A stretch of 7,003 bases of DNA from Legionella genomosp. 1 (GTDB taxonomy: Bacteria > Pseudomonadota > Gammaproteobacteria > Legionellales > Legionellaceae). Both the position numbers and the translations under genes were made by a program. Shown in pieces: positions 1 through 4,913 of this stretch. The notes beneath the pieces are model-generated. The model searched no databases and was not told the DNA's origin. It was given only the letters and a program-made list of their open reading frames with translations. The stretch lies in contig CAMBDN010000133.1 of assembly GCA_945865355.1 (NCBI GenBank), positions 1-7,003 on the forward strand. The letters are read 5' to 3'. Each line of letters starts with the position of its first letter. Positions within the stretch are counted from its first letter, which is position 1.

Positions 1-368
1 TCCGTTTCATGAGGCACACCCACCCGCAAGCTCGCAAGCTCCGTATAATGAAGCATAACCTGCGCAATGCTCGACAACGCCTCACGCGCCTCGCTCCGCT
101 GACGGCGCGTCGATTTGCGTTGGATACGGACCTCCTTGAGGTATAAGCCGGGTAAATTATAAAAACGGCCCAATGCCTCGCCCGCCCAAACCAAAATTTT
201 GGGGCGTGATTTGTGGACCTCTGGTTGCACAAAAAATCGAGGAACGCTCGGGCTGTGACCGCACCAGTTACCGTGGCGATCGCACCCAGCCCGTCGATTT
301 ATGAAATCATTGTATGTTGGCTGTCTGTCAATTTTTAGACAATCAACCACCATCGCACTTTTTTTCAT
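1..368 (-). CDS. repA: Probable plasmid replication initiator, IncFII RepA-like (N-terminal part, cut by left edge)
   Basis: An open frame starts at an ATG (368-366) and runs off the left edge, giving about 122 codons without a stop. An AAGGG Shine-Dalgarno lies at 383-379, 10 nt upstream, and an in-frame TGA lies further upstream, so this start is well placed. The product is basic and rich in Arg. Residues of roughly 85-117 (STRRQRSEAREAL, then HYTELASLRV) recall, from memory, the RRRAIDALL...HYDPLANRV stretch of IncFII-family RepA. Those proteins bind the origin and start theta replication. Its position, divergent from a parA-parB operon across a leader with antisense-control features, fits a replication gene. 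G+C is about 53% by count over 1-360, against about 19% in 661-780, so it may have a separate history. The family call is inferred from a partial sequence; the ORF itself is firmer than the name. Confidence 0.6.
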   Translation of the reverse strand, partial: MKKSAMVVDCLKIDRQPTYNDFINRRAGCDRHGNWCGHSPSVPRFFVQPEVHKSRPKILVWAGEALGRFYNLPGLYLKEVRIQRKSTRRQRSEAREALSSIAQVMLHYTELASLRVGVPHET

Positions 369-401
369 GCGGAATAATCCCTTAGCTTTTAGCCAATACA
401 A

Positions 402-430
402 TTGACAAAAAAATCAAGGAATACTAATAT
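402..430 (+). promoter_or_regulatory. Near-consensus sigma70 promoter, antisense to rep leader
   Basis: TTGACA at 402-407, a 17-bp spacer, and TAATAT at 425-430 make the best sigma70 match I see in the window (6/6 and 5/6). Initiation would fall near 437 and run rightward, opposite to the rep-like gene that starts at 368. It could in principle also feed parA, but parA starts some 440 nt away behind a stable hairpin. A short antisense transcript is the more natural product, as with copA or RNAI in IncFII and IncI-type replicons. Confidence 0.65.
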
Positions 431-436
431 GATAGG

Positions 437-520
437 TGAAAGACCTATTTCGTATTAATACATACTAGTATTCTATGTGTTAATCCTTTACGGCTTGGTT
501 GCTGCCGAGCCGTAAAGAAC
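437..520 (+). ncRNA. Predicted antisense copy-control RNA (CopA/RNAI-like)
   Basis: A transcript from the 402-430 promoter would include a hairpin with arms 486-498 and 505-517. The stem is 13 bp with one G-U pair, and the loop is 6 nt (TTGCTG). It would be fully complementary to the leader of the divergent rep mRNA. In IncFII, IncI and related plasmids, such short constitutive RNAs with one dominant hairpin bind the rep leader and block translation of a leader peptide and Rep. No U-run directly follows the stem, so the 3' end is uncertain; T-rich sequence comes only at about 525-550. The role is inferred from layout. Confidence 0.45.
486..517. repeat. 13-bp-stem inverted repeat, candidate copy-control hairpin
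   Basis: The arms CTTTACGGCTTGG (486-498) and CCGAGCCGTAAAG (505-517) pair over 13 positions with a single T/G exception. They flank the loop TTGCTG. The hairpin forms in RNA from either strand: in the rep leader it would be the target loop, and in the antisense RNA the recognition loop. It is a GC-rich island in AT-rich DNA and has no terminator U-tract on either side. Confidence 0.7.
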
Positions 521-523
521 CAT
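488..523 (-). CDS. Putative 11-residue leader peptide upstream of rep
   Basis: On the rep strand, an ATG (523-521) opens MVLYGSAATKP and stops at TAA (490-488). An AGAGG ribosome binding site lies at 535-531, 7 nt before the ATG, which is a strong and well-spaced signal. The codons run through the whole 486-517 hairpin, so ribosomes translating the peptide would melt it. Tap in IncFII and RepY in IncI plasmids are leader peptides whose translation permits rep translation, and antisense RNA inhibits them. Here the stop is about 120 nt before the rep ATG, so direct stop-start coupling as in those systems is not evident. Any coupling would have to work through RNA refolding. Confidence 0.4.
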   Translation of the reverse strand: MVLYGSAATKP

Positions 524-640
524 CCCTATTCCTCTTTGAATTATTTTTTCATTTGTTCCCTTGTGTATTTTCCACTTAAAATAAAACACTATTTTCGGCT
601 TTAACGAAAAGCAAAAATATTTAACCATGCAATTGAAATT

Positions 641-669
641 AATATGCACTACAAATATTAAACGATCAA
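641..669 (-). promoter_or_regulatory. Possible promoter for the rep leader transcript
   Basis: On the minus strand, TTGATC (669-664) and CATATT (646-641) are separated by 17 bp, with about 4/6 matches in each box. A transcript from here would carry the leader peptide (523-488) and the hairpin before reaching rep at 368, a leader of about 265 nt. The GCACTAC heptamer (646-652, plus strand) overlaps the edge of the -10 box. AT-rich DNA yields many weak matches, so this is only a candidate. Confidence 0.3.
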
Positions 670-787
670 TATATTTTTAAATAAAAACATAAGAACCCCG
701 GAAAAAATCAAGTAACTCATTGATAGTTATCATTAATATTTTATGACCAATAAATTCATTCTGTTTTAAATTTATTTTTTATATACA

Positions 788-802
788 GCACTACCGTAGT
801 GC
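788..802. promoter_or_regulatory. Hyphenated palindrome upstream of parA, candidate operator or centromere site
   Basis: GCACTAC (788-794), one central C, then GTAGTGC (796-802) form a perfect 7-bp inverted repeat 72 bp before the parA start. The same heptamer GCACTAC occurs once more at 646-652. A dyad placed between promoter-like AT-rich DNA and parA is a typical place for autoregulation by ParA, ParB or an RHH protein. Which protein binds cannot be told from sequence. Confidence 0.45.
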
Positions 803-874
803 GATACATCTTTATTATTCCTCTTAATTATTGTAATGTAGATATAACTGAACCACTTAATAAAGGAATGCATT

Positions 875-1834
875 ATGACTAATGAAAATAAAAAGGCAAA
901 AATTGTTGTGATTGCCAATAATAAAGGTGGTGTTGGAAAAACAGTTCTTGCCCAGCTTATAATTAGTTATGCGGTTACAATTTTAGATTTACGTGTTTTA
1001 GCTGTTGATGGCGATGGTCAGGCGAACCTTAGTAAGAGAATAGTAAAAGATGCTAGACTGGAACTACCCCCCAAATATTTCCCACCTATTCACCCTGAAT
1101 ATAATTCAGAATTACATCCTGACTGGGATGGTACATCAAGTTTGGCTTCTTTATATATCAAAAATCAACCTATCGCGCTGTATCCAGCTTATGAATATAA
1201 CAATCTAAAAATTATCCCTGCGCACAATGAAGTTTTAAAAAAAATTGAAGAGAAACAATTTGATAGTAATTTGTCTTATGAAGACTTGTATGACATACCA
1301 AGAAGTTTTTTTGACCCTGAACGGATGTTCCAAGCTGGTTTTGATTTGGTTGTTGCTGACTGCGCCCCAGCTATTTCAATTACTTCAGTTGGTTTAATGC
1401 GTGCAGCAACACATACAATTATGCCTTTTCAATTACAAGAAAAGAGTTGTGAGGGTCTGAACGCTATGCTTCATTGTTTTCATGAGCAGAATGATGCAAA
1501 ACCAAGATCTCAAGCAAGCAAGTTGCTGGGTTTCTTGGCAAATCAAAAAGCATGGAATAAACGTACTGGACAAGATGAGCAAAGGAACAAATTGGAGGAG
1601 AGTGTGTATATCAAACCATATTTGATGCCTTGTGAATTAAGAGATTCTGGTGACATGGCAAAGGTAGATATGAAAGGCGCAGATCTTTCGATGCCCTTTA
1701 AAGGTCTCAAGAAGAACTCAACATTAAGAACGGATGCTATTAATGCTTGTAATTATATTTTTCAGAAAATGGGATTTGAAGATCTAATCGCAGAGAAAGG
1801 ATTAATAGTAGAAGAAATGGAGGAGTTGGCATGA
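875..1834 (+). CDS. parA: ParA-family partition ATPase
   Basis: This is a 319-residue ATPase of the deviant Walker A (MinD/ParA) class. The P-loop NKGGVGKT lies at residues 16-23, with the signature first Lys at 17. The A' motif DGDGQANLS lies at 45-53, and the Walker B strand LVVADCAP at 158-165 has its Asp at 162. The protein starts almost at the P-loop, so it lacks the N-terminal helix-turn-helix of P1 ParA or SopA-type proteins and probably does not repress its own operon alone. About 105 residues separate A' from Walker B, which is longer than in compact Soj/ParA proteins and includes a Pro/Tyr-rich stretch at 65-110. The start is supported by AAAGGA at 862-867, 7 nt upstream. An ATG at 868 is out of frame and stops at once. 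The stop overlaps the next gene as ATGA. It would use ATP-dependent nucleoid binding to move plasmids bound by the neighbouring ParB proteins. Confidence 0.93.
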   Translation: MTNENKKAKIVVIANNKGGVGKTVLAQLIISYAVTILDLRVLAVDGDGQANLSKRIVKDARLELPPKYFPPIHPEYNSELHPDWDGTSSLASLYIKNQPIALYPAYEYNNLKIIPAHNEVLKKIEEKQFDSNLSYEDLYDIPRSFFDPERMFQAGFDLVVADCAPAISITSVGLMRAATHTIMPFQLQEKSCEGLNAMLHCFHEQNDAKPRSQASKLLGFLANQKAWNKRTGQDEQRNKLEESVYIKPYLMPCELRDSGDMAKVDMKGADLSMPFKGLKKNSTLRTDAINACNYIFQKMGFEDLIAEKGLIVEEMEELA

Positions 1835-2985
1835 GTATGATTATAGGAAACAGTCCATCTGAGCAAACAATTACCACACAAAAAAAAGTTAACCCCTCAA
1901 ATGGGGATGTTACTAGGGCCTTAAATTTCGGTAATGTTTCAAAGCAAGTTAGTTTTAATGATGGAAACGATGAAGGCTATTATAAAGTAAGACCTAAAGC
2001 CTTAAAACCTAGCGATCATAATCCGCGACCTGACTGGATAATTGACGATAATTGGTTGGTGAAACATGTTGGTATCGACATGGATGATATATTCGAATCC
2101 AATATGGATTCAACTTGTCTGGTGCAATTGACAGAGGGTGAGATTGATGGAAAATCTATCGAATATGCCATATATCCTGAATTTGAGAATCTATCCAACG
2201 CTCCCGATATAACTCAGAAAAAAGAATATGAATTTTTGGTTACTCTTTCAAAAAGCATTCGTGAAACAGGGCAGATTCAACCGATTGAAATTGAATCAGA
2301 TATTAAAACCAACACATTAGTTGTACTTGAGGGTCATTTAAGACGGCTTGCCTGTATTCTTGGGCGGGTTCCCTATATTAAAGCCATTCGAAATGAAGGG
2401 CTACATAATCTGAGTAGACGAGAAAAGATTGAGCGCCAGATCACTGAAAATAGTTTGCGTTCAAACATTAGTGTTTTTGGTAATTATAAACTTGCATATG
2501 AAGAGATAAAAGAAAATCAAAAAATTACAATACGAGAACTTTCAAGCCGATTGAAAATCGAGCGTAATTTAGCATCAGCATTAATTAAATTTATCTCTAG
2601 TCCTGATAAATACCATCCTGCGATACTCAACGCACTTGAAGCAGGGCACTTGTCTGCTAACAACCTAATTAAGGCTGTATCCATAACCAGACAAGATCGA
2701 CAAGAGTTGTTTGTTAGTAAATTATTACAAAAAAATAATGCGCAATTGCCAAATCAAGTTCAACAAATAATACCCAGGGGAGTAGATGGTCGAAAGCGCT
2801 CTGTTGCTTCCATGCAAATCAAATCCACTGAAAATTGTGTTAAAGCGGGTAATAAGCTTTTGCAATATATTCCCGAGCTTAGAGACCATGCAAAAATTTC
2901 TGAGGTTTCAACAGTAGATGACATGGTAAAGCTTCTGAAGTCTTTAGAATGTTTTTTGCTAAAAACTAGCAACGAGGAGAAGTAA
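1831..2985 (+). CDS. parB: Divergent ParB-family centromere-binding protein (SopB-like position)
   Basis: A 384-residue ParB relative, translationally coupled to parA by an ATGA overlap, with GGAGGAG at 1819-1825 five nt before the ATG. Residues 1-130 are an extension with no motif I know. The ParB nuclease-like/CTP-binding fold spans about 137-215: LSKSIRETGQIQPIEI (139-154), then EGHLRRLA (167-174) where canonical proteins have GERRxRA, then ITENSLRSNIS (204-214) matching the ENxQR-type box. A helix-turn-helix follows at about 232-256 (ITIRELSSRLKIERNLASALI). The C-terminal ~100 residues are probably for dimerisation. The Glu of the GERR box is His here, so CTP handling may differ. The acidic N-terminus could contact ParA, by analogy with other ParBs. 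It is the likely primary partner of the upstream ATPase. The family call is solid; mechanistic details are inferred. Confidence 0.85.
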   Translation: MSMIIGNSPSEQTITTQKKVNPSNGDVTRALNFGNVSKQVSFNDGNDEGYYKVRPKALKPSDHNPRPDWIIDDNWLVKHVGIDMDDIFESNMDSTCLVQLTEGEIDGKSIEYAIYPEFENLSNAPDITQKKEYEFLVTLSKSIRETGQIQPIEIESDIKTNTLVVLEGHLRRLACILGRVPYIKAIRNEGLHNLSRREKIERQITENSLRSNISVFGNYKLAYEEIKENQKITIRELSSRLKIERNLASALIKFISSPDKYHPAILNALEAGHLSANNLIKAVSITRQDRQELFVSKLLQKNNAQLPNQVQQIIPRGVDGRKRSVASMQIKSTENCVKAGNKLLQYIPELRDHAKISEVSTVDDMVKLLKSLECFLLKTSNEEK

Positions 2986-3446
2986 TGTTTCTGGAAAGAC
3001 CCAAAGAAAAAGATACCAAACCAAATACCCAGAAAAAAATTACACTTCGGGTCCCTGAAAAATTGTGGCATTCAATTCAAAACAAGGCAAAAAAAGAGTA
3101 CGAAGGGAGGGGGAAACAGTCGCAATTAGTCAATGAAGCATTGGAGCACTTTTTTCAGAGCTCATCAGTCGATAATATTAATTGGAGTAATTCATCTGAT
3201 GATTACGTACTAATTAACCTTCTTACTCAAATTAAGCTTGGTGCCATGATGAAAAATATTGGCGCCAATCCTGTACAAGCCAATATTGATATTCACCTTA
3301 TGGAAAGGTTAATTGATTTAGAACTTAATATTAAAGGCATTAGAAAAATGTTGGATGTTCATATTAAGCCCGCAGTTATCCGGATGGCCTTAAGTCAATG
3401 GATGTATGCAGATAGAAAGTTCCTTAGGGATACGCCTCATGAATAA
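2985..3446 (+). CDS. Ribbon-helix-helix protein with extra C-terminal domain
   Basis: A 153-residue protein overlaps the preceding stop as TAATG, with GAGGAG at 2974-2979 five nt before the ATG, so it is the third member of the par operon. Residues 17-57 fit a MetJ/Arc/CopG-type ribbon-helix-helix: the strand KKITLRV (17-23), helix one EKLWHSIQNKAKKEY (25-39), a turn at GRG (41-43), and helix two KQSQLVNEALEHFF (44-57). A basic, disordered-looking tail precedes it. Residues about 75-145 form a second, mostly helical part (LINLLTQIKLGAMMKNIG; MERLIDLELNIKGIRKML) that I do not recognise. It may mediate oligomerisation or partner binding. RHH proteins in partition loci serve as autorepressors or as centromere-binding adaptors (ParG, Omega, ParR). 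Both roles are open here, and the dyads at 788-802 and 3450-3467 are candidate sites. Confidence 0.75.
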   Translation: MFLERPKEKDTKPNTQKKITLRVPEKLWHSIQNKAKKEYEGRGKQSQLVNEALEHFFQSSSVDNINWSNSSDDYVLINLLTQIKLGAMMKNIGANPVQANIDIHLMERLIDLELNIKGIRKMLDVHIKPAVIRMALSQWMYADRKFLRDTPHE

Positions 3447-3449
3447 CCG

Positions 3450-3467
3450 TTGTCCGGTACCGGACAA
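3450..3467. promoter_or_regulatory. Perfect 18-bp palindrome, candidate parS or operator
   Basis: TTGTCCGGTACCGGACAA is perfectly self-complementary, starts 4 nt after the stop of the RHH gene, and lies 88 nt before the second parB. Its 16-bp core, TGTCCGGTACCGGACA, shares the TGT...ACA frame and length of chromosomal parS (TGTTTCACGTGAAACA), with a different centre. No T-run follows, so it is not a standard terminator. It is GC-rich in an AT-rich context. It could be bound by the downstream ParB, by the upstream ParB or by the RHH protein. Confidence 0.6.
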
Positions 3468-3499
3468 AAACGTCAAAACCCTTTGCTGGAGAGGACCTC

Positions 3500-3580
3500 A
3501 TGAGTACTTATGTTTTTTTTTGCAAACAATTTTGTGTACAAAAAGGAATCCATTATGAATATTTTAGGCATGGGTGTTGA
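3500..3580 (+). other. Short upstream frame with good RBS and T9 tract, overlapping parB2 start
   Basis: GGAGAGGA at about 3488-3495 stands just before an ATG at 3500. That frame encodes 26 residues (MSTYVFFCKQFC...) and stops at 3578-3580, beyond the parB2 start at 3555. It crosses a run of nine T (3513-3521). If one T were missing, the ATG would join the parB2 frame and add 18 residues ahead of its Met. It may be a translational-coupling leader, a slippage site, a decayed longer start, or a sequencing error. There is no homology evidence for the peptide. Confidence 0.25.
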
Positions 3581-4451
3581 TGCAATTGCAATTAATTCCT
3601 TACGTTTAGAACATGAAATCGAAAACAAAAATTTTATACAAAATATTCAATTAAGCAAAATTGTAATTGGTCATTATCAACCAAGAAAAGTAGGATCAAT
3701 AACAAGGGAGTCAATTAAAGATTTAGTCGAATCTATTAAAGAGCAAGGGATTTTACAGCCTATTATTGTGAGAAAACTAGGGAGGGATCAGTATGAGCTT
3801 ATTGCTGGGGAAAGAAGATACCGCTCCGCGCATGAGGCAAATTTAAACGAGATCCCCTGCGTGATAAAGGATGTAAGCACGAAAGATGCCTTTGCTATTG
3901 CTTTAATAGAAAATATTCAACGTGAACAACTTAGCTTATTGGAAGAATCAGAGTCGTTGTTAAAACTTAAAGAAGAGCATCTCCTTAGCATTGAGGAGGT
4001 GTCAAAAATGATTGGGAGGCCCCGAACAACCGTGGCTAACTTAATTCGAGTCGCATCATCGTTAAGCCCAGAAGGAAAAGCACTATGGGAAAAAGGGGCA
4101 CTTGATTATGGCCATATACGTGCCGTAATAATGTTAGGTCATGAGTTTCAAAATATAGTACTTCAATATATTACTGATAAAAAATTGTCTGTTCGGGAAA
4201 CAGAGCGGTTAATAAGAAACAAAAAGTATTTTAATCTGGATGAGAAGTGTATTGAAAAAGCTACTGTTCAAACATCAGTCTTGAATAAAAAACTAAAATA
4301 CATTATTGAGAAACTTTCAGCAATACATGGTAAAGATGCAACTATTAAAACTATGAGCTCAGGAAAAGTAAGAGTATTAATTGAGTTTGACAATGTTGAA
4401 AAAACTTATGACTTTCTTAAAGAAAAATATCCATTTGATTTTGTTAACTGA
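3555..4451 (+). CDS. parB2: Canonical ParB/Spo0J-type protein (second ParB)
   Basis: A 298-residue protein with a textbook ParB layout: residues 31-46 (IQLSKIVIGHYQPRK), SIKEQGILQPIIVR (60-73), GERRYRSA (85-92) which is the CTP-binding C-box, and ENIQREQLS (119-127). A helix-turn-helix follows at about 145-168 (SIEEVSKMIGRPRTTVANLI), then a helical spreading and dimer region. In this family CTP binding lets the protein clamp and slide from parS. I start it at 3555 because AAGGA (3543-3547) lies 7 nt upstream. An in-frame ATG at 3510 adds only MFFFANNFVYKKESI encoded through a T-tract and has no close ribosome binding site. It is separated from the par operon by about 108 bp carrying the 18-bp palindrome, which may be its binding site. 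No ATPase gene accompanies it, so it probably shares the ParA at 875 or acts in plasmid maintenance apart from it. Confidence 0.9.
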   Translation: MNILGMGVDAIAINSLRLEHEIENKNFIQNIQLSKIVIGHYQPRKVGSITRESIKDLVESIKEQGILQPIIVRKLGRDQYELIAGERRYRSAHEANLNEIPCVIKDVSTKDAFAIALIENIQREQLSLLEESESLLKLKEEHLLSIEEVSKMIGRPRTTVANLIRVASSLSPEGKALWEKGALDYGHIRAVIMLGHEFQNIVLQYITDKKLSVRETERLIRNKKYFNLDEKCIEKATVQTSVLNKKLKYIIEKLSAIHGKDATIKTMSSGKVRVLIEFDNVEKTYDFLKEKYPFDFVN

Positions 4452-4483
4452 TTGATTGTAAGCCATCAGGGGTGACGGTCATC

Positions 4484-4516
4484 TGGCCAGATGCGGCAAT
4501 TCTGCATGTCCGGTTC
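4484..4516 (+). ncRNA. Decayed group II intron domain V-like sequence
   Basis: The stretch ends with GCATGTCCGGTTC and is followed by TGAGGAGGG, a pattern typical of bacterial group II intron domain V and its exit. The 5' arm reads TGGCCAGATGCGG, comparable to the usual GAGCCGGATGCGG. Read as protein, it gives the PDAxxLxVRF-stop string often seen after intron reverse transcriptases. The 5' arm has lost the first G-A pair positions, the catalytic AGC triad reads GGC, and A4489 faces C instead of pairing. No reverse transcriptase ORF lies nearby. It therefore looks like an orphan, inactive 3' fragment. A covariance-model match was not tested. Confidence 0.5.
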
Positions 4517-4841
4517 TGAGGAGGGATCGGCTTATTGGGCGACAAGTATCTTAACCGGTTCGTATTGCCTCATGTAAAAATCATACTTTTAACTAAGTAA
4601 GTGTAATATTTATGGTTGTTTTTGTTCGTTGGATTAAATGGCGGCATTTTACGGTTCGTGTCACAAGGGGCCACTTGCCAAAACCACTCAAGAAAATTTT
4701 TGCTCAGAATAATAAATTGACTGCTCCGTAATCACCATCCTTCCATGTGGTATTCAAAATATTAATCAGTAAATAGCCCCATAAAAGTTCCGACCTTAAA
4801 TCGGTTACATGATAAAAGATCAAATTACAATCAAATATCTA

Positions 4842-4870
4842 TTGATATAGTCTTTTTAACTCCGTAGAAT
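4842..4870 (+). promoter_or_regulatory. Sigma70-type promoter of the transposase gene
   Basis: TTGATA (4842-4847), a 17-bp spacer and TAGAAT (4865-4870) each match consensus at 5 of 6 positions. Initiation near 4877 would leave a leader of about 37 nt before the tnpA ATG. The -35 box sits inside an ATATC/GATAT dyad, a possible site for repression. Confidence 0.55.
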
Positions 4871-4913
4871 CCGCCATCCTTACCGACACCTGTAATTCTA
4901 GGAACTGCTGTAT

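Larger units (their letters stand above)
369..874. other. AT-rich divergent control region between rep and parA
   Basis: About 500 bp without a normal-length gene separates the leftward rep-like gene from rightward parA. G+C falls to about 19% in 661-780. It contains the antisense promoter, hairpin and leader peptide described separately, the palindrome 788-802, and small inverted repeats: ATAGGT/ACCTAT at 432-437/443-448, the 10-bp palindrome ATACTAGTAT at 462-471, TTTTCG/CGAAAA at 592-597/605-610, and TGATA/TATCA at 721-725/728-732. One sequence one base off a DnaA box (TTTTCCACT) lies at 568-576. I see no regular iteron array. In IncFII-type plasmids the origin lies downstream of repA, which would be outside this window. 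Confidence 0.7.
4452..4913. other. Gene-poor stretch between parB2 and the transposase
   Basis: About 460 bp with no supportable gene. It holds a group II intron domain V-like sequence (4484-4516), the palindromes CATCTGGCCAGATG (4480-4493) and AACCGGTT (4553-4560), and AT-rich DNA with the transposase promoter (4842-4870). A dyad-like ATATC/GATAT lies near 4836-4848, at that promoter's -35 box. The boundary of the Tn3-like element should fall in this stretch, but I could not identify a convincing 38-bp terminal repeat. I see no U-tailed terminator after parB2. Confidence 0.6.

Noticed and set aside
369..874. Iteron array or CRISPR-like repeats in the AT-rich region
   Set aside because: I found no regularly spaced direct repeats, only AT-rich words and isolated dyads.
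2016..2198. Minus-strand open frame of 60 codons
   Set aside because: It lies entirely antisense within the divergent parB gene and has no ribosome binding site or recognisable motif.
2760..3071. Minus-strand open frame of 103 codons
   Set aside because: It is antisense to the parB/RHH junction. Its Phe/Ser-rich composition is what the complement of Lys/Glu-rich coding gives.
3450..3470. Palindrome as a rho-independent terminator of the par operon
   Set aside because: It is followed by AAAAACG rather than a T-run on the coding strand.
3510..3554. Upstream in-frame ATG that would lengthen the second ParB by 15 residues
   Set aside because: It has no well-spaced ribosome binding site, the residues come from a T-tract, and the ATG at 3555 has AAGGA 7 nt ahead.
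4480..4493. Palindrome CATCTGGCCAGATG as an operator or terminator
   Set aside because: There is no T-run after it, and it overlaps the 5' arm of the domain V-like sequence, which explains the stretch better.
4667..4704. GGGG-starting 38-mer as the left inverted repeat of the Tn3-like element
   Set aside because: Only the GGGG start fits. The inner end lacks the usual conserved Tn3-family bases, and the partner end is outside the window.
4612..4731. Plus-strand 39-codon frame (MVVFVRWIKW...)
   Set aside because: It has no Shine-Dalgarno, no motif and no coupling to neighbours. Frames of this length are expected by chance.
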